Below the pieces are notes generated by a model, which saw only the letters and a program-made list of their open reading frames with translations, ran no database searches and was not told the origin of the DNA. Position numbers and translations under genes: made by a program. Shown in pieces: positions 21,244 to 33,019 of a stretch of DNA of 64,000 nucleotides. The stretch covers positions 916,555-980,554 of the forward strand of contig JAKMXF010000022.1 in the NCBI GenBank assembly GCA_024704765.1, in the 5' to 3' direction. Within the stretch, counting starts at the first letter, position 1, and each line of letters starts with the position of its first letter. The DNA comes from Oopsacas minuta (taxonomy: Eukaryota; Porifera; Hexactinellida; Lyssacinosida; Leucopsacidae).

Positions 21244-23358
21244 TTATAACAGCGCTGATAACAACAAAATATCTAAATTCCCCTCTTGAACTTCATATAT
21301 ACATACTTGGTAAAAATTAATCTATATTTAAGGCTAAAAGAAAGATAAATAATTGTTGAGAATTACAGCATGTTTTCCAACTTAATTCTATCAAGAAATT
21401 TATTATTCACTCCATTATCCTGAACTACATAAATATCATTTTTTAAATATATTTGATTAACAAATTTTGTTTTCCTATAACCGCAGAAATGATCGTTTAT
21501 TCCGACTGGTTATTGGTAAGTAGGTTAAAATGGCGTATTGTTCTTGTTGATAAGAGTGTTGCAATACATCGACTTAAATAGGTTTGCAATTCATCGACAA
21601 ATTCTTTACAATTGGCATGTTCCTCAGATAGGTATAGAATGATAGAACCTAAGGTGATGTATGCGCTAACAACCAAGCTGTAAAAACTCAAAGATATTTA
21701 CCGGCTGTGGTTTGATAAATATTGAAAATATTCTAAAAACCAAAATAATGAATCTCCTATGAAAGAAGACAATACCATACTCTCTCTTCCTGATTTCAAC
21801 TCTCAACCACTTCCTCAAGTTGCTCCTGCGGGTCTGCAGCTGAGGGAGAATTGGAGCTACCAGTTTCTTTGCTCATTCAAATGTCCCCCTACCCAACACG
21901 GATATCTACTAACAAGCACTAGAAGCCCCTGCATGATTTTGGTAGTAATATGCTAATAATTCCTAATTTCTGGTAACTCAATACTTTCTTTAACTAGAGT
22001 CTAATCTACTCCAATCTGCTAGTGATTAGAGAGTCGTCGCTTCGCTACCCAGCTGCAAAACTGTAGATTAAGCTAATTTGATATTATAGATTTTAAAGGA
22101 ATGTAGTTAAGTGTATCTTAATGACGTAAGGTACATTAGGAAATTATCCTTGTAAGATAATACATATACAACTACTATGATATGGGATATTTCATAGTTA
22201 CCTCAAATGGTATAATTATGTGGTTTTTATATAAAAAGTGCTTGCGGCAAATTTCAGATTATTCAAGTGCATTATGAGATTAGCAATTCTCCAAGATATG
22301 TTAATTTCTATATTAATCGACCTCGTTCCTCGATTGCTTATAGACAGGTATACATTTGCTTTAAGACTAAAATACTAGAATTATTTAATCTTGTCTATGT
22401 CATAAAAACTAAATTTATTCATGATGAACTTGGGGAATGCGAAATTTAGAGTTCGCTTAAACGGGATCACACTCGCTGATTCTAAATTTCTCAATTTTAT
22501 TAAAATTTTTAATAATAAACAACAGGAATTTATGACTATTTGGGAAATGTGGTTATTTATTAGAATCATATGCAATTACCTCAATTCAATATTCAAATAT
22601 TGTAGACGGATACGTAACATCAAGTTTTAATTGTATCTTGCTGTTGATTAATTATATTCCAGGTTGTTATCCGTAAATAGCACAACTTTGATATTTCCGT
22701 CAATATACGTATACTACGATAACGCCACGCAGATTAAAATATACTTGTTTCTCCCGACTGTCAGGAAATATTTTATTTGTATATTTTGCAAATTTAAGGA
22801 TAATTCTTGGATCAAAGATTGTGCGATGCACATTTTACACTTGCATAGTTGAAATATTCAATAATTTTATTCCCATAGATAATGTAATGAGGTAATCGAA
22901 TACGAATGGTCAAATATTTAAGATACAATCTTAAAAAATTATAATAAAATACCTTCCGCCGTTCAAAAAGGTGCTTTTCGTCACGAACGTAACACTTCGG
23001 CCGTATTCGGTTAATCTAGTTTGCAGACTAAATGCACTTTGTTTAAAGAACTAACAACAATGGTGAATATACATTATCAAAGAGTTAGCGCCATTCTACC
23101 CACTCAATATTGCAATGTCTAACGAATCATTTTTGTTAACATAGTGTGTAGATGTGTGATAGCTATTGGATTAGCTTAATAGCTTTGCAGATACAATTAT
23201 TAAGATAAAATTGTTTTTGATTATAAAGAGAAAACATAACTTTTGGAGATTTGATCGTCTTTGTTACTGAAAAATTGCAATAATGGGATTATTATCGCTT
23301 GATATTGATAAATTGTTTACAAACATTAGATTTATCTTGCTAAAGAAATCATTATAAG
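21244..23358. other. Intergenic, no confirmed gene
   Basis: A plus-strand open frame from ATG at 21,759 to 21,956 reads MKEDNTILSLPDFNSQPLPQ and then a Cys-containing segment. It could be a first exon (a GTAGTA donor lies near 21,944), but I find no phase-compatible partner and do not call it. The rest is AT-rich without features. Confidence 0.4.
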
Positions 23359-24715
23359 ATGATGGTGAGTTGTGTTGTCATATTTGTTTGTACCTAATTT
23401 TACATTTCAAAATAAATAATTTTGGTTAAATTGTATATTTGCTTAATTTATTTAATATCTTTTTAATACATTAATATTGTATAAATTCAAGAATAAGAAC
23501 ATATTACACTTTCCGATTTCCCTTCTTTATTTCATGGTTGAATAGCCACAATTATACATTTAATTCCTGGTCCTGTCAACTACCATCAAATTCACATGGC
23601 CTGACAACAACTTGTAATTTGATTATGTTCCTTATCCATGTTTTCTGATTAGTACACAGATAAAAAGATTGAGGATGAAAGTGACTCTGATTGGGATGAT
23701 ATGACAACACAGCCAATAGTTGAGCCATCCACGAATTCTGAACGATCAAAGTTAACCAAGCTCAGCTATATTGAAGATAACAGTAATCACAGTAATGACA
23801 AAGTAGACCAAATCCAACCAGGTAGGTCATTTGATAGTTATCTTGCTTATAATTATATTCATTATTCTACAAGCATATTGCCGCATTCGACTGTGATCAT
23901 TGAATTTTATCATTTATCCATTTCTTTACCGGACCTGGTATAATATACGTCTTATGTAATCCTGTGTTGTGGGATTATGCTAATTGTTTTAGAGAAATGG
24001 ATAATAATTCAAAAACGTAATTTTGTTGTAGCTTCTCATTTCCTTCTTACCATCTTTTTGTAATGTTGATTCCTAACTAAGCAAATTGAAACTATAACCT
24101 ATGCCACACTAGATTGCAGACTAATCACATTATAGCAATTATTTGCTATATCTCACCAGCTATAAACCAGTATTATATTTGGACCTATGATTTGTAGTAT
24201 TTCATCTAAATGTATCTAACTTTAATAGTGACTTGTTGTTATGATTCGCAAGGGTTTTGAGTTACAGATAATTGTTTTGATTCTCTTTTTGCCCAATAAT
24301 ATTTTCTAGCAGAAAGGCATATTTTTTGGAACGAGAATTAATGCAATATAACAGACTAAGTTCCAATTTATTTTAGTTTGCAAATGCATACGAAGCAGGT
24401 TAATTTACTGATACAACCACACAATTCTGCAACAGTTTCTTAAAAGTAATTTTCACTTCCATTCCTTTCAGAATTCTGACCCAAGATAACGTTTAGTGCT
24501 GTGTTATAGCTTAATTTGCATTCACGTAACAGTAATCATACACCAACTTGATTGGAGTACAAACTCTAGAATTCACTATCTCATAGCGACCAAAAGTTAC
24601 CCAATATGTAAGATAAAGGCAACATTATCATGATTCTAGTAAAGTATTACCTCTTATTGCAGACTAACCGATAAGTTGTTTACTAGTGTAATTTTTTCAA
24701 TATCTTGCAAATTAT

Positions 24716-24806
<91 letters not shown>

Positions 24807-25816
24807 TTGCTTATAGCTCAACCTTCAGTTAATCTTCAATCGGTTCAGTCTGTAAGACAGGAGTCTAAAGTTCAACAAATGCAAGTAGGAGTCCCTCTAG
24901 GCATCTCTCGCACACTGCCTAAACCAAGTCACTCAATTCCAACACCTCCTATCTCCAACAACCCTAGACAGGGTAGGAGGCGAAAAGAACGGTCGATGGA
25001 CCCTCCCTATGAGTTTAGGTACTAACATGGGTATTGTCTGCACCTAACATGATATGATACTGTTGTAATGAGAATCGTATTTTATTTATTACATGTAATA
25101 TCGCACAAGATTAGTCTAGTAAGCGATACCCTAAGGAGTTCAAATGGTGTAATTCACACTTAGTTTGTTTGGTCTTTGTACATTCGATTTGAAAAATACA
25201 TATCCTGATTAAAAATGCAGGAGTGTGCTGAGGGTACTTCAATGTGAATTCTTGGATTTGCCAAGTCTATAATATTAGATAGTGTCCCTTTAATTTATCA
25301 ACTTTGACTATTTTCAACTAACTGCTGTACTATTCAATATATAGTAATTGCGTTATTGTCTGAGTGCTATGTCGATAGTTACAATAACCAATTAATATCT
25401 TTATTCACATGTTAAACCGTATTTATTTCATAGTTTACTTGTGTAAAGTTAGAGTTTATTGGAAATGGTTACACATAAACCTTTGTTTTCTAAAATCAGA
25501 TAATTATTAGATTAATTATATATTTAATATCTAATTAAACTCTAATTGGAGAAAAGGATCATAATTGCATTAAACTAGACGAAACATGTTTATTGTAAAT
25601 TGTCAGATTCATACATAGTGACATTTGATACTTTTCTTTCGTAGAACTCTCACTGATGAAAGTGATAAGTACAGCCTCACGAAAGCTGTGTCAGCTCCAC
25701 TGAAATCAAACAAACAATACCATACTGATCAAGTTGCTTACAAAAGTCGGAGTTATGTAACAAAGAGGAATTCTTGGGATGAAGTTCGTGATAACACTCG
25801 TGTTTTACATTATTAG
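23359..25816 (+). CDS. Unrecognised serine-rich, low-complexity protein (four exons)
   Basis: I do not recognise this gene. The model is exon 1 23,359-23,364 (ATGATG before a GTGAGT donor), then 23,653-23,821, 24,817-25,018 and 25,645-25,816. All junctions are in phase, and the product has 182 residues. The N-terminus is acidic (KKIEDESDSDWDDM). The middle is rich in Ser, Gln and Pro (SHSIPTPPISNNPRQ) and is followed by a basic cluster GRRRKERS that could act as a nuclear or microtubule-binding signal. The C-terminus is more regular: DPPYEFRTLTDESDKYSLTK and KRNSWDEVRDNTRVLHY. No transmembrane segment or enzyme motif is seen. The six-base first exon is the weakest part; the start could lie further upstream. 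An (AAT)n run sits immediately before exon 3. Confidence 0.5.
24718..24805. repeat. (AAT)n microsatellite
   Basis: About 29 uninterrupted AAT units end only 11 bases before the acceptor of exon 3 of the unnamed gene. They therefore replace its usual polypyrimidine/branch region, except for TATTGCTTATAG. Confidence 0.95.
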
Positions 25817-26692
25817 TATTTTAGTTTGGTAATAGTTATCCATCCCATACACACCAGATTCGCAAGGGTTACATAACATATGCATTTGTGGTTGAATTGT
25901 ACTGAATCAAATACAATTATTTAATACAGTCTACTCCGCTTGGCATGGCAAGCGCGGCCCGTCCCTTTGTGAAGTTATACGGCGAGAAATTTAATGTATT
26001 CGAATTTGGTCATGCGAAGCCGCAGAAGTTTCGTATACGTTCAGGCACTCATCACTAATAGCATTGTACGGATGGAATTTAACTTACAACCTGTTTACAA
26101 TGTGTACAGTTATATACGAAAAATAAAAAATCATCAAATTATTAACAAATTGTATATTTTCGAACAGACTGTATGGAACAGACAAAGGTGGTATACCAAA
26201 GCTAGCAATCATTAACGCAGTACCGTGCTTCGCCGCACCTTCCGTACCGAGTCTATATGGTTAAACTATCTATCCTATACCAAAACTTACCTAATTTCAA
26301 TGTTTATATGAATAAGATTGTATTCGGATTTCTATATTACTTATTACAATAATCAACTTTAAAATATAAAACATTTGTAGCGAATAGCAAATATATAAAT
26401 TATGACTGTTCGAAAGGGGTGCGTTCAAAGCAATGGGGGATAAGATCATTCAAACCTACCTAACCCCCTGTCTATGGCCGAATGAGCCTGCTAACCATGA
26501 AACATTACACTTATCCAATGTTTCATGGTTAGCACCTGGAAGTTGCACAGATGTTTATCTGAAAACGTATTATATCTATATCATATTTCAGGTCGCGAAT
26601 TCTTTTTAGGAAGTTGATCCTATCGGAAGCTACTTTTAAAACTGTACCTAATAATGTAATTTATCTATAAATTTCTTGTTTTACTGGTTATA
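25817..26692. other. Intergenic, no gene seen
   Basis: It contains the perfect hairpin listed separately and a G+C-rich patch (about 25,935-25,965) reminiscent of other repeat fragments here. Confidence 0.45.
26489..26534. repeat. Perfect 18-bp inverted repeat, 10-base loop
   Basis: TGCTAACCATGAAACATT at 26,489-26,506 is matched exactly in reverse complement at 26,517-26,534. It lies about 160 bp upstream of the start proposed for the next gene. Confidence 0.9.
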
Positions 26693-28205
26693 ATGTCTAA
26701 CGAGCATCTGGTAAATGCTTCGGACACTATACGTCAGATTTCCTGACAAAATATCAGTTTGCAGTTAATTCCTGTAAGTGTGCTATGTATTTTTGTTGAG
26801 ATTCTCTAGATATCATACATATGCTAATATGTATATTATCCTTAATTCATCTTCATCTCATTAATTTACAATTTAGGAGATATTTGTAATTTCATATTAA
26901 AGTACATATTTTGTAATTGCAGGTGAGTGAAATACCAGAAGATAACTCTCCTACACTTATAGACAGGACGGTAGAAACAGTTACAACTCCTCAAGATACA
27001 ATTACAGTAAGACTTTCAGGGGTAACAGCTCAGTCAATAGAAAATAATATCACTTCTCCACTCAAGTACGATATATTTCCTCAAGTAAGATTACTCATGT
27101 ATCAAAAAATAATGACTTACATTACAGTAATCGTACTGAAATTATGTATATTAATTGGGTAGTACAATTCATTCTGCTTTCTATCCTTTTGGGTATTTTT
27201 TGCGAATATTATATTTCCCTCTATTTATCATATACAAGCACACAATTATGAAAAATATTACACGCAGCCCTGCTCATGACGCAGATACATTTACACTACC
27301 AGAAACCAGTAATCCTCAATTGAATCCTGATACAGAACGGATGAATGTAAGAACACTCCAAACTTTGATTGACCATCTAAATTACATATATTTGTACTTA
27401 TTAGTTGTATGTTCAACGCAATGGAAACATCCCAGAAATTATAGCTACCCGGTCACTTAGTCCAGCTGTCCAGTTATCTCCCCGTGACACTCCCCATGGG
27501 ATACATTTCAATTCAACCAAGATTAACGATGGGTCAGTCAAATTCTTCTCTATATAGTTATTTTCAATATTATTTTTGTTATACACGCAAAATGAATTTA
27601 GAATTAATAGAATTATTTATTTATACATTTTTCAGGATTTATATTTTCGAAGAAATGAGTAGAGACCATGTTGAATACGAAAGAGATCTTCAGGAAGTTT
27701 ACATGATGAACTTCGCAGTAAGGTCTGTTGCCGCAGTAATTTCCTTTGAAATGCGAACTTTCTGAGTAATATGATTTGTATTCAAAAATTTTTTCACAAA
27801 AATATGCTAATTAGGTTTGAAAGAAAGATTCAAAGATTTTGGCAAGAGGCTTTCGGTTGTTTGCGGTTATGCACAAGTTTTTTTACATTTTTCTTTCTTG
27901 AGTGTCTGCGTTTCTTTCTACGCCATCTATTTCAAAAACTATGCATCGGTTTGTTAATTATTTTCGCAGACCATGTGTGGAAGCCTCTCTTACAGTGCTG
28001 TTATAACGGCTGTATAATGCCAGGATGTGTATTATGTGCTAATACCAGCTCTTCATTTATGCAAGTATTGAAGCCAATATTAGGCTGTGTTTATAGCTTA
28101 CTGAGAGAGATGGGCAAGTGTTGTAGAAGTGTTCGGCTGTGTGAGAGTGTTTACCCTGGCAGCATGCATAAAGAATACACTCGTGTTAACGCGCATGATA
28201 TTTAA
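26693..28205 (+). CDS. Unrecognised protein with Cys-rich hydrophobic C-terminus (six exons)
   Basis: I do not recognise this gene. Six exons join with consistent phases: 26,693-26,710, 26,923-27,084, 27,239-27,346, 27,405-27,532, 27,636-27,722 and 27,815-28,205. The product has 297 residues. Residues 1 to about 138 are Ser/Thr/Pro-rich and probably disordered (TVETVTTPQDTITVRLSG; TRSLSPAVQLSPRDTPHG). Residues 139-167 are charged and helical (FEEMSRDHVEYERDLQEVYM). The last exon carries residues 168-297 with 13 cysteines and long hydrophobic segments (CTSFFTFFFLECLRFFL; LCIGLLIIFADHVW), so a membrane-embedded or membrane-hairpin domain is likely. The acceptors of exon 3 (ATACAAG) and exon 4 and the donor of exon 5 were chosen partly because they keep the frame open. 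No signal peptide is seen. Confidence 0.5.
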
Positions 28206-28878
28206 GCGATGTTATGCAATAATGTGTATATGACATTAACATTCAACATCATTCATAAACTACACATCATTGTATATTCGATATTATACTTTTCAACCCT
28301 GAACTCAATACGCCTTAAACTTATATAAATCTATCACTCACCTATAATTATAATTTTTATGAAAGACACGAGATATTATTAAACAAATCAAGGTCAGCAA
28401 TACACAATTACATTGCATTGTCTACCCTACGAGGTGCAATAACATGTCTAGGACATGTTTACTGATGTAATTTAACGATCTTGTCCATTGGTCTATAATT
28501 TGTGTTGTTCTTAGTTACGACCCCACTACCCTGAGTCACTGAATTTGCCCAGTTCATAGACTGTCTGATGTCTTGTAGCTTAAGTCATTCCAAAAATCAA
28601 ATAATTTATTCAATTATACCTAAATCAAATTTCAACTATAACAGAGACGCGGCATTGTTATGTGAATAACAAACATGGTGTTACAACAGACAATTATGAA
28701 GATGTAATTCACTTAATCCAGATAAAGTCTCAGTACCTAATACATTACAGGACTGACAGTTTATATGTATAATGTTACTCATTATGCTTAATATTTATTA
28801 ATTACTTGATAATTGGTCTAACAATGCTATCAGCCATTTTTACCATCAACAATACTCACTACTGTACCAAAAACTATA
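28206..28878. other. Intergenic, no gene seen
   Basis: Featureless AT-rich DNA up to the left end of the mariner element. Confidence 0.5.
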
Positions 28879-30217
28879 TACAAAGGGTATTCATTTAATT
28901 CGTAACTCTTAGAATATTTGTATTATATAAGTGAGATAAGCCTCAAATGCTACTATAAATGTTCAAAGTAGTCTCCCTTGTGCTCAACTACAAGCTTTAA
29001 ACGCTCTATCCACTTGAAAAATGTTTTTTTATAATCTTCTTGTGGTATGTCTCTGAGGTACCGTTGGATGGCCCTTCCAATTTGCATCCGTTCTCCAAAA
29101 ACTGTACCTGCTAGGTGTTTTTGAGCCCATCGAATAGCCAGAAGTCGCAAGGTGCTAGGTCAGGGCTATAGGGTGGATGTTCCAATTCCTCAAGACCTAT
29201 AGAAGCAATCTTTTCCTTGACTTCCTTAGATTTGTGCGGTCTGGCATTATCATGCAAAATTTTGATTCCTCTAAGACCCGTGGCTGGCCGACGTTCAATA
29301 TAATGTTTTTCGATTTCCGGAAGAACAACTGTTGCATAAAAGTGCCCGGTAACTGTTTGCCCCTTAGGAGTACAGATTTGGCAGACTGGACCGTGTGCAT
29401 CGAAAAATATGGTGTACATTACTTTGGTGGCCCAATGATCCAGTCTTGGTAGTGCTGGGGGAGAACTCCCTTTTACAATCCATACCTTGTTCTGTTCTTT
29501 GCGAGTTGGCTCTGAATATCTTATCCACGTTTCATCACCGGTACATATTTCAAATAGTCGCCTCTCATCACATTGATCATACTTTTCAAGCAGATTTTTG
29601 CAATTCTCACCCGGGTCTTCTTTTGAGTCTGATTCAACAAATATGGGACCCAACGTGAGCAAACCTTGGACATACCAAGATGCTTGGTCAGAATTGCATG
29701 AACACTTCCCGTTGACAAAGTTAGGCTGGTAGCTAACTGCTCTATCGTAATATGGGGATCAGAGTCACACATTTCAGCTACAAGAGCAATATTGTTTGGA
29801 GTGGTAGCAATTATAGGTTGCCCCATCCGAGGGTCATCTTCAACCGACACCCTACCTTCACGAAAACGTAGACTCCACTTCTTAACGGTTGATTCCGAAC
29901 AGGCCTCCCCACCATATACCTGTACTAAATCTTGGTGAATATTCCTTGGCGTATCGCCGAGTAATGAGCGGATTTTGATGTATGCTTTTTGTTCAAGTAG
30001 AAATTCATTAGATTTTGAAGCCATAAATTCCTCTGTGGTTGCTATAACCTATCTTCAAAAGGGTGTATGTCAAAAAATATCAAATCAATTTCCACAAAGT
30101 ATAGTGTCCTAAATAGACGAAAATCTAAGCTATAAATTAGATGCAAATAGTAAATACATGTGGTTAAACAATAATAGCAATAGCTAGGGTTACGAACTAC
30201 TTGAAATCCCTTTGTAT
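28879..30217 (-). mobile_element. Mariner transposon, inactive copy
   Basis: The element is bounded by imperfect inverted ends: ACAAAGGGTATTCATTTAAT with TTCGTAAC on the left (from about 28,880) and GTTACGAACTACTTGAAATC then CCTTTGT on the right (to about 30,217). The transposase lies inside on the minus strand. TA occurs at the left border; on the right a TA lies immediately outside if one more base belongs to the end. Confidence 0.85.
28953..30024 (-). pseudogene. Mariner transposase with two frameshifts
   Basis: From ATG at 30,024 the first frame gives the paired-like DNA-binding part, including VKKWSLRFREGR, EDDPRMGQP, ITIEQLATSLTLSTGSVHAI and the mariner linker CSRWVPYLL. Near 29,560 a frameshift moves the reading to another frame with the catalytic core: GDETWIRYSEP (first Asp), ILHDNARPHKS (second Asp) and YSPDLAPCDFWLF (third Asp). 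The spacing between the last two Asp is 34 residues, the D,D34D signature of mariner. A second frameshift near 29,120 separates the C-terminal part (YLRDIPQEDYKKTFFKWIERLKL). All three acidic residues are still encoded, but no continuous protein can be made. Confidence 0.93.
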
Positions 30218-33019
30218 TAATAATCGACTTTTCATTGTAAACATTTATCATTTATATATCACAAAACTTCAGAAATTGAAATGATAAGTTCAATCGTTGA
30301 TAATTTACCAAAATTAGCAATTGGTCAGTTTTTAAAATTTTATCTGCCAACTCTTACTTAATTTATTTATTCAATAGATTCTCTCCTTAGATTAAATAAA
30401 ATATTATCATTGATTATAATTAATAACTGATACATTATATATACACTGAGTGCGTCTTTGAGAGTAATAATTGATATGAATTTATACAATTACTGTATTT
30501 GAGCATAAATACCTACTTATTAACTGGCGATATTTAATTCACTACAGTCGACTCATCTTAATTGGTACGATTAAACTTGTAACCGATTTTGTATTATCTC
30601 TAGCATGAATTTATTCCTGGAAAACTCAAACGTAATAAACACAACATTCCACGACTATACATTCAAAATCTAGGCAGTATATTACTTTTCAATTTCCGGT
30701 AGTCCTGAGTAAGAAGTGGCCAGGTAATTTTTTGGTGGGTAATACAAAATATATAAGTGGATTCGCATTCCTATAGTTCATAGATAAAACCAATGTTATT
30801 TTCGTATTAAATTACTTCTCTGATTTGTTTACCAAATACGTGTGACATGGTTAGTAAGTTCTTACATTATTCCGTCTATGTCGAATTTCATCATGAGTAA
30901 CGCTTCGGTTAATTTTATCTAAAATCGTAATAATTAAATGTATATTTTCCAGGATTATAATTTTAATTAATTCGGATTTGTACCTTATGTGTGTTATCTC
31001 TACTCAAAGTTTGGTCCACACTTGTTTAGAATATTGAAATTACTTATGGTCATTCTGGTTATTATTTGAACTCAACTATTTGATTCATGGACGTTTCTAT
31101 GTTGTTGTAACTCGAAATAATACTGTGAAAATTATTATATTTCAAGATTTTTTGATTAGTCTGCATGTTCGAAATAGATTTTACTTAGAAAAAACCAGTG
31201 CTGAATTCATTTAAGGTTTAATTTGCAATACCAACTATAGTTTCTTGATTGTGCTTTGTGAATCTCTTCTGTTTAAATTTACCAACAAAGATTGGAATAT
31301 CATTAGTGATAACCAGAAAGTGATGTACTGAGTTCGGATTATTAAATCTATTCTACCTACAATACTCCTCCAATGATTAAATATCGTACAGAATAGTTTG
31401 TAAATGTACCCTCAATCCATCCCCGATACAAATTCGTAACAATTGAGCATTCGATTATTGAGCTCATTTTGACGGGAGAGAAATAGCTTACAGGACAATT
31501 GTTGATCCTCATTATTATACATTTTAAATATAAGTCTAAAGATCACGGGAAAATATTGGCAATCTCTGTCTACGAAATAAGTCTTAACCGATGTCCTAAC
31601 GACTGGAGGTGATTATCTTGACAATAAACACTATTACCCTCAGTTATATTAATGTATCCACAAATGTATCCACAAAAATATCCATAATTAGAAATTGCAG
31701 TCATGATTTTATTGTACTAATTAGAATAATAATCAATTGTGAATAATAATGAGATTAATTAAGTTAAAAATCTATGCTAATTCGAAAATTGCGTTAACTC
31801 TCCCCCGTCATAATCACATGCAGTTATTCCTACTAATTCCAGGTTAAACATAAACTCGTCTTTAATAATTAGGCTTTTAAGTGCATTACATCTTAACTAT
31901 AGCCATCATTATTATGTTGTATTATTTAATATTACACTATTCATAAACATATACAGTAAATGCCGCATTCTCTGGCTCGACACCTTGGAATAATGATTTC
32001 GCCTCGAATAATCCATGTAAAGTATTTTCTGTATATGAGTAGGCTTCCCTATTTCATGGACCGAGCCGGACGGAACATTTTGATATTGATACCCTATTTT
32101 ACGAAATGGAACAGGCAATTTTTAAAATAATTGTAGCTTGCAACCAATTTGGCGTATTGACTTATTGACGTCAAATGTCATATCTGATACATGACAACCG
32201 TTGTTTAACACTATTTTGTGATTTTCAAGGTAAAGATGTGGCAATCACATATTTGAATTGCCTCAGATAAAATCCGTTCCGTTTGGTCAAGATTTTGTAA
32301 AAAGAGCCTCAAATGGTCTGTTACATTCCGTGAAATAGGGAAGGCCATATTAGTAACTTGGGAAATTCGTCCTGATTTTCGTTGATCATATGTTGATCTA
32401 ATAATAGTACTTATATCAATATCAACTTATCACACGGTTGCAACCAAATAGTTGGATATTCACTTTAACCAAATAATATTTTGTAAATAGTAGATATTCT
32501 GAATCAGCATTTGGTACTCGATTGAAGCGGTTTAAACCCTGAATATAATATACTTATATGAGTTAAACATTGATGCAAATTCGGGGAGATTAATTTATCT
32601 GGCTGTTTATTGCCGTTAGATATTTTAGATGAACGTAAATCTAGCCTATTTAATTCCCTATTATAGAATGGGAATTCGTATTTATATGACTAATATTTCC
32701 TCACACCCCATAGCGCAAATGATGTAGGATTATATATTAAACATCTATATGTAACCTCATATACATTTCGCATGTGGTTTGCTAAGTTGCTTTTTGTGGT
32801 TCACTGCTCGTATATACATAAACCCTAGCTCCTAGTACAGGGTAGGAAGTGGATTTCAATACAAATTGTTAAATCATAAATCAACCATAGCGTATAGTAC
32901 ACAGCTATCAGTGTGTATCTCTCTTCAGTACAGATATATATAAGGCTTATCTTACCACCCAGCACATGTTGTAGAACTATAAATACATACAAATTAACTG
33001 TACATTTTTTATCATACAA
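30218..33019. other. Long non-coding region upstream of Lhx3/4
   Basis: I see no gene here. Apart from the MITE at 32,042-32,346 the sequence is AT-rich and single-copy by eye. It could hold regulatory sites for the homeobox gene, but none can be named from sequence alone. Confidence 0.5.
32042..32346. mobile_element. About 305-bp MITE with GGC(C)TTCCCTATTTCA ends
   Basis: The left end GGCTTCCCTATTTCATGGA and right end TCCGTGAAATAGGGAAGGCC are inverted copies with one mismatch and one indel. Flanks TATGAGTA and TATTAGTA could be an aged 8-bp duplication. The superfamily is unclear. Confidence 0.65.

Noticed and set aside
21759-21956. ATG-initiated 65-codon frame that might be a first exon of the unnamed gene at 23.4 kb
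   Set aside because: No donor/acceptor pair links it in phase to the next exon with confidence, and a start at 23,359 fits without it.
25645-28205. Joining the two unnamed genes into one
   Set aside because: The first ends in an in-frame stop at 25,816 and the second has its own ATG exon (26,693) with a matching phase-0 donor. A weak GTTCGT donor would be needed to join them.
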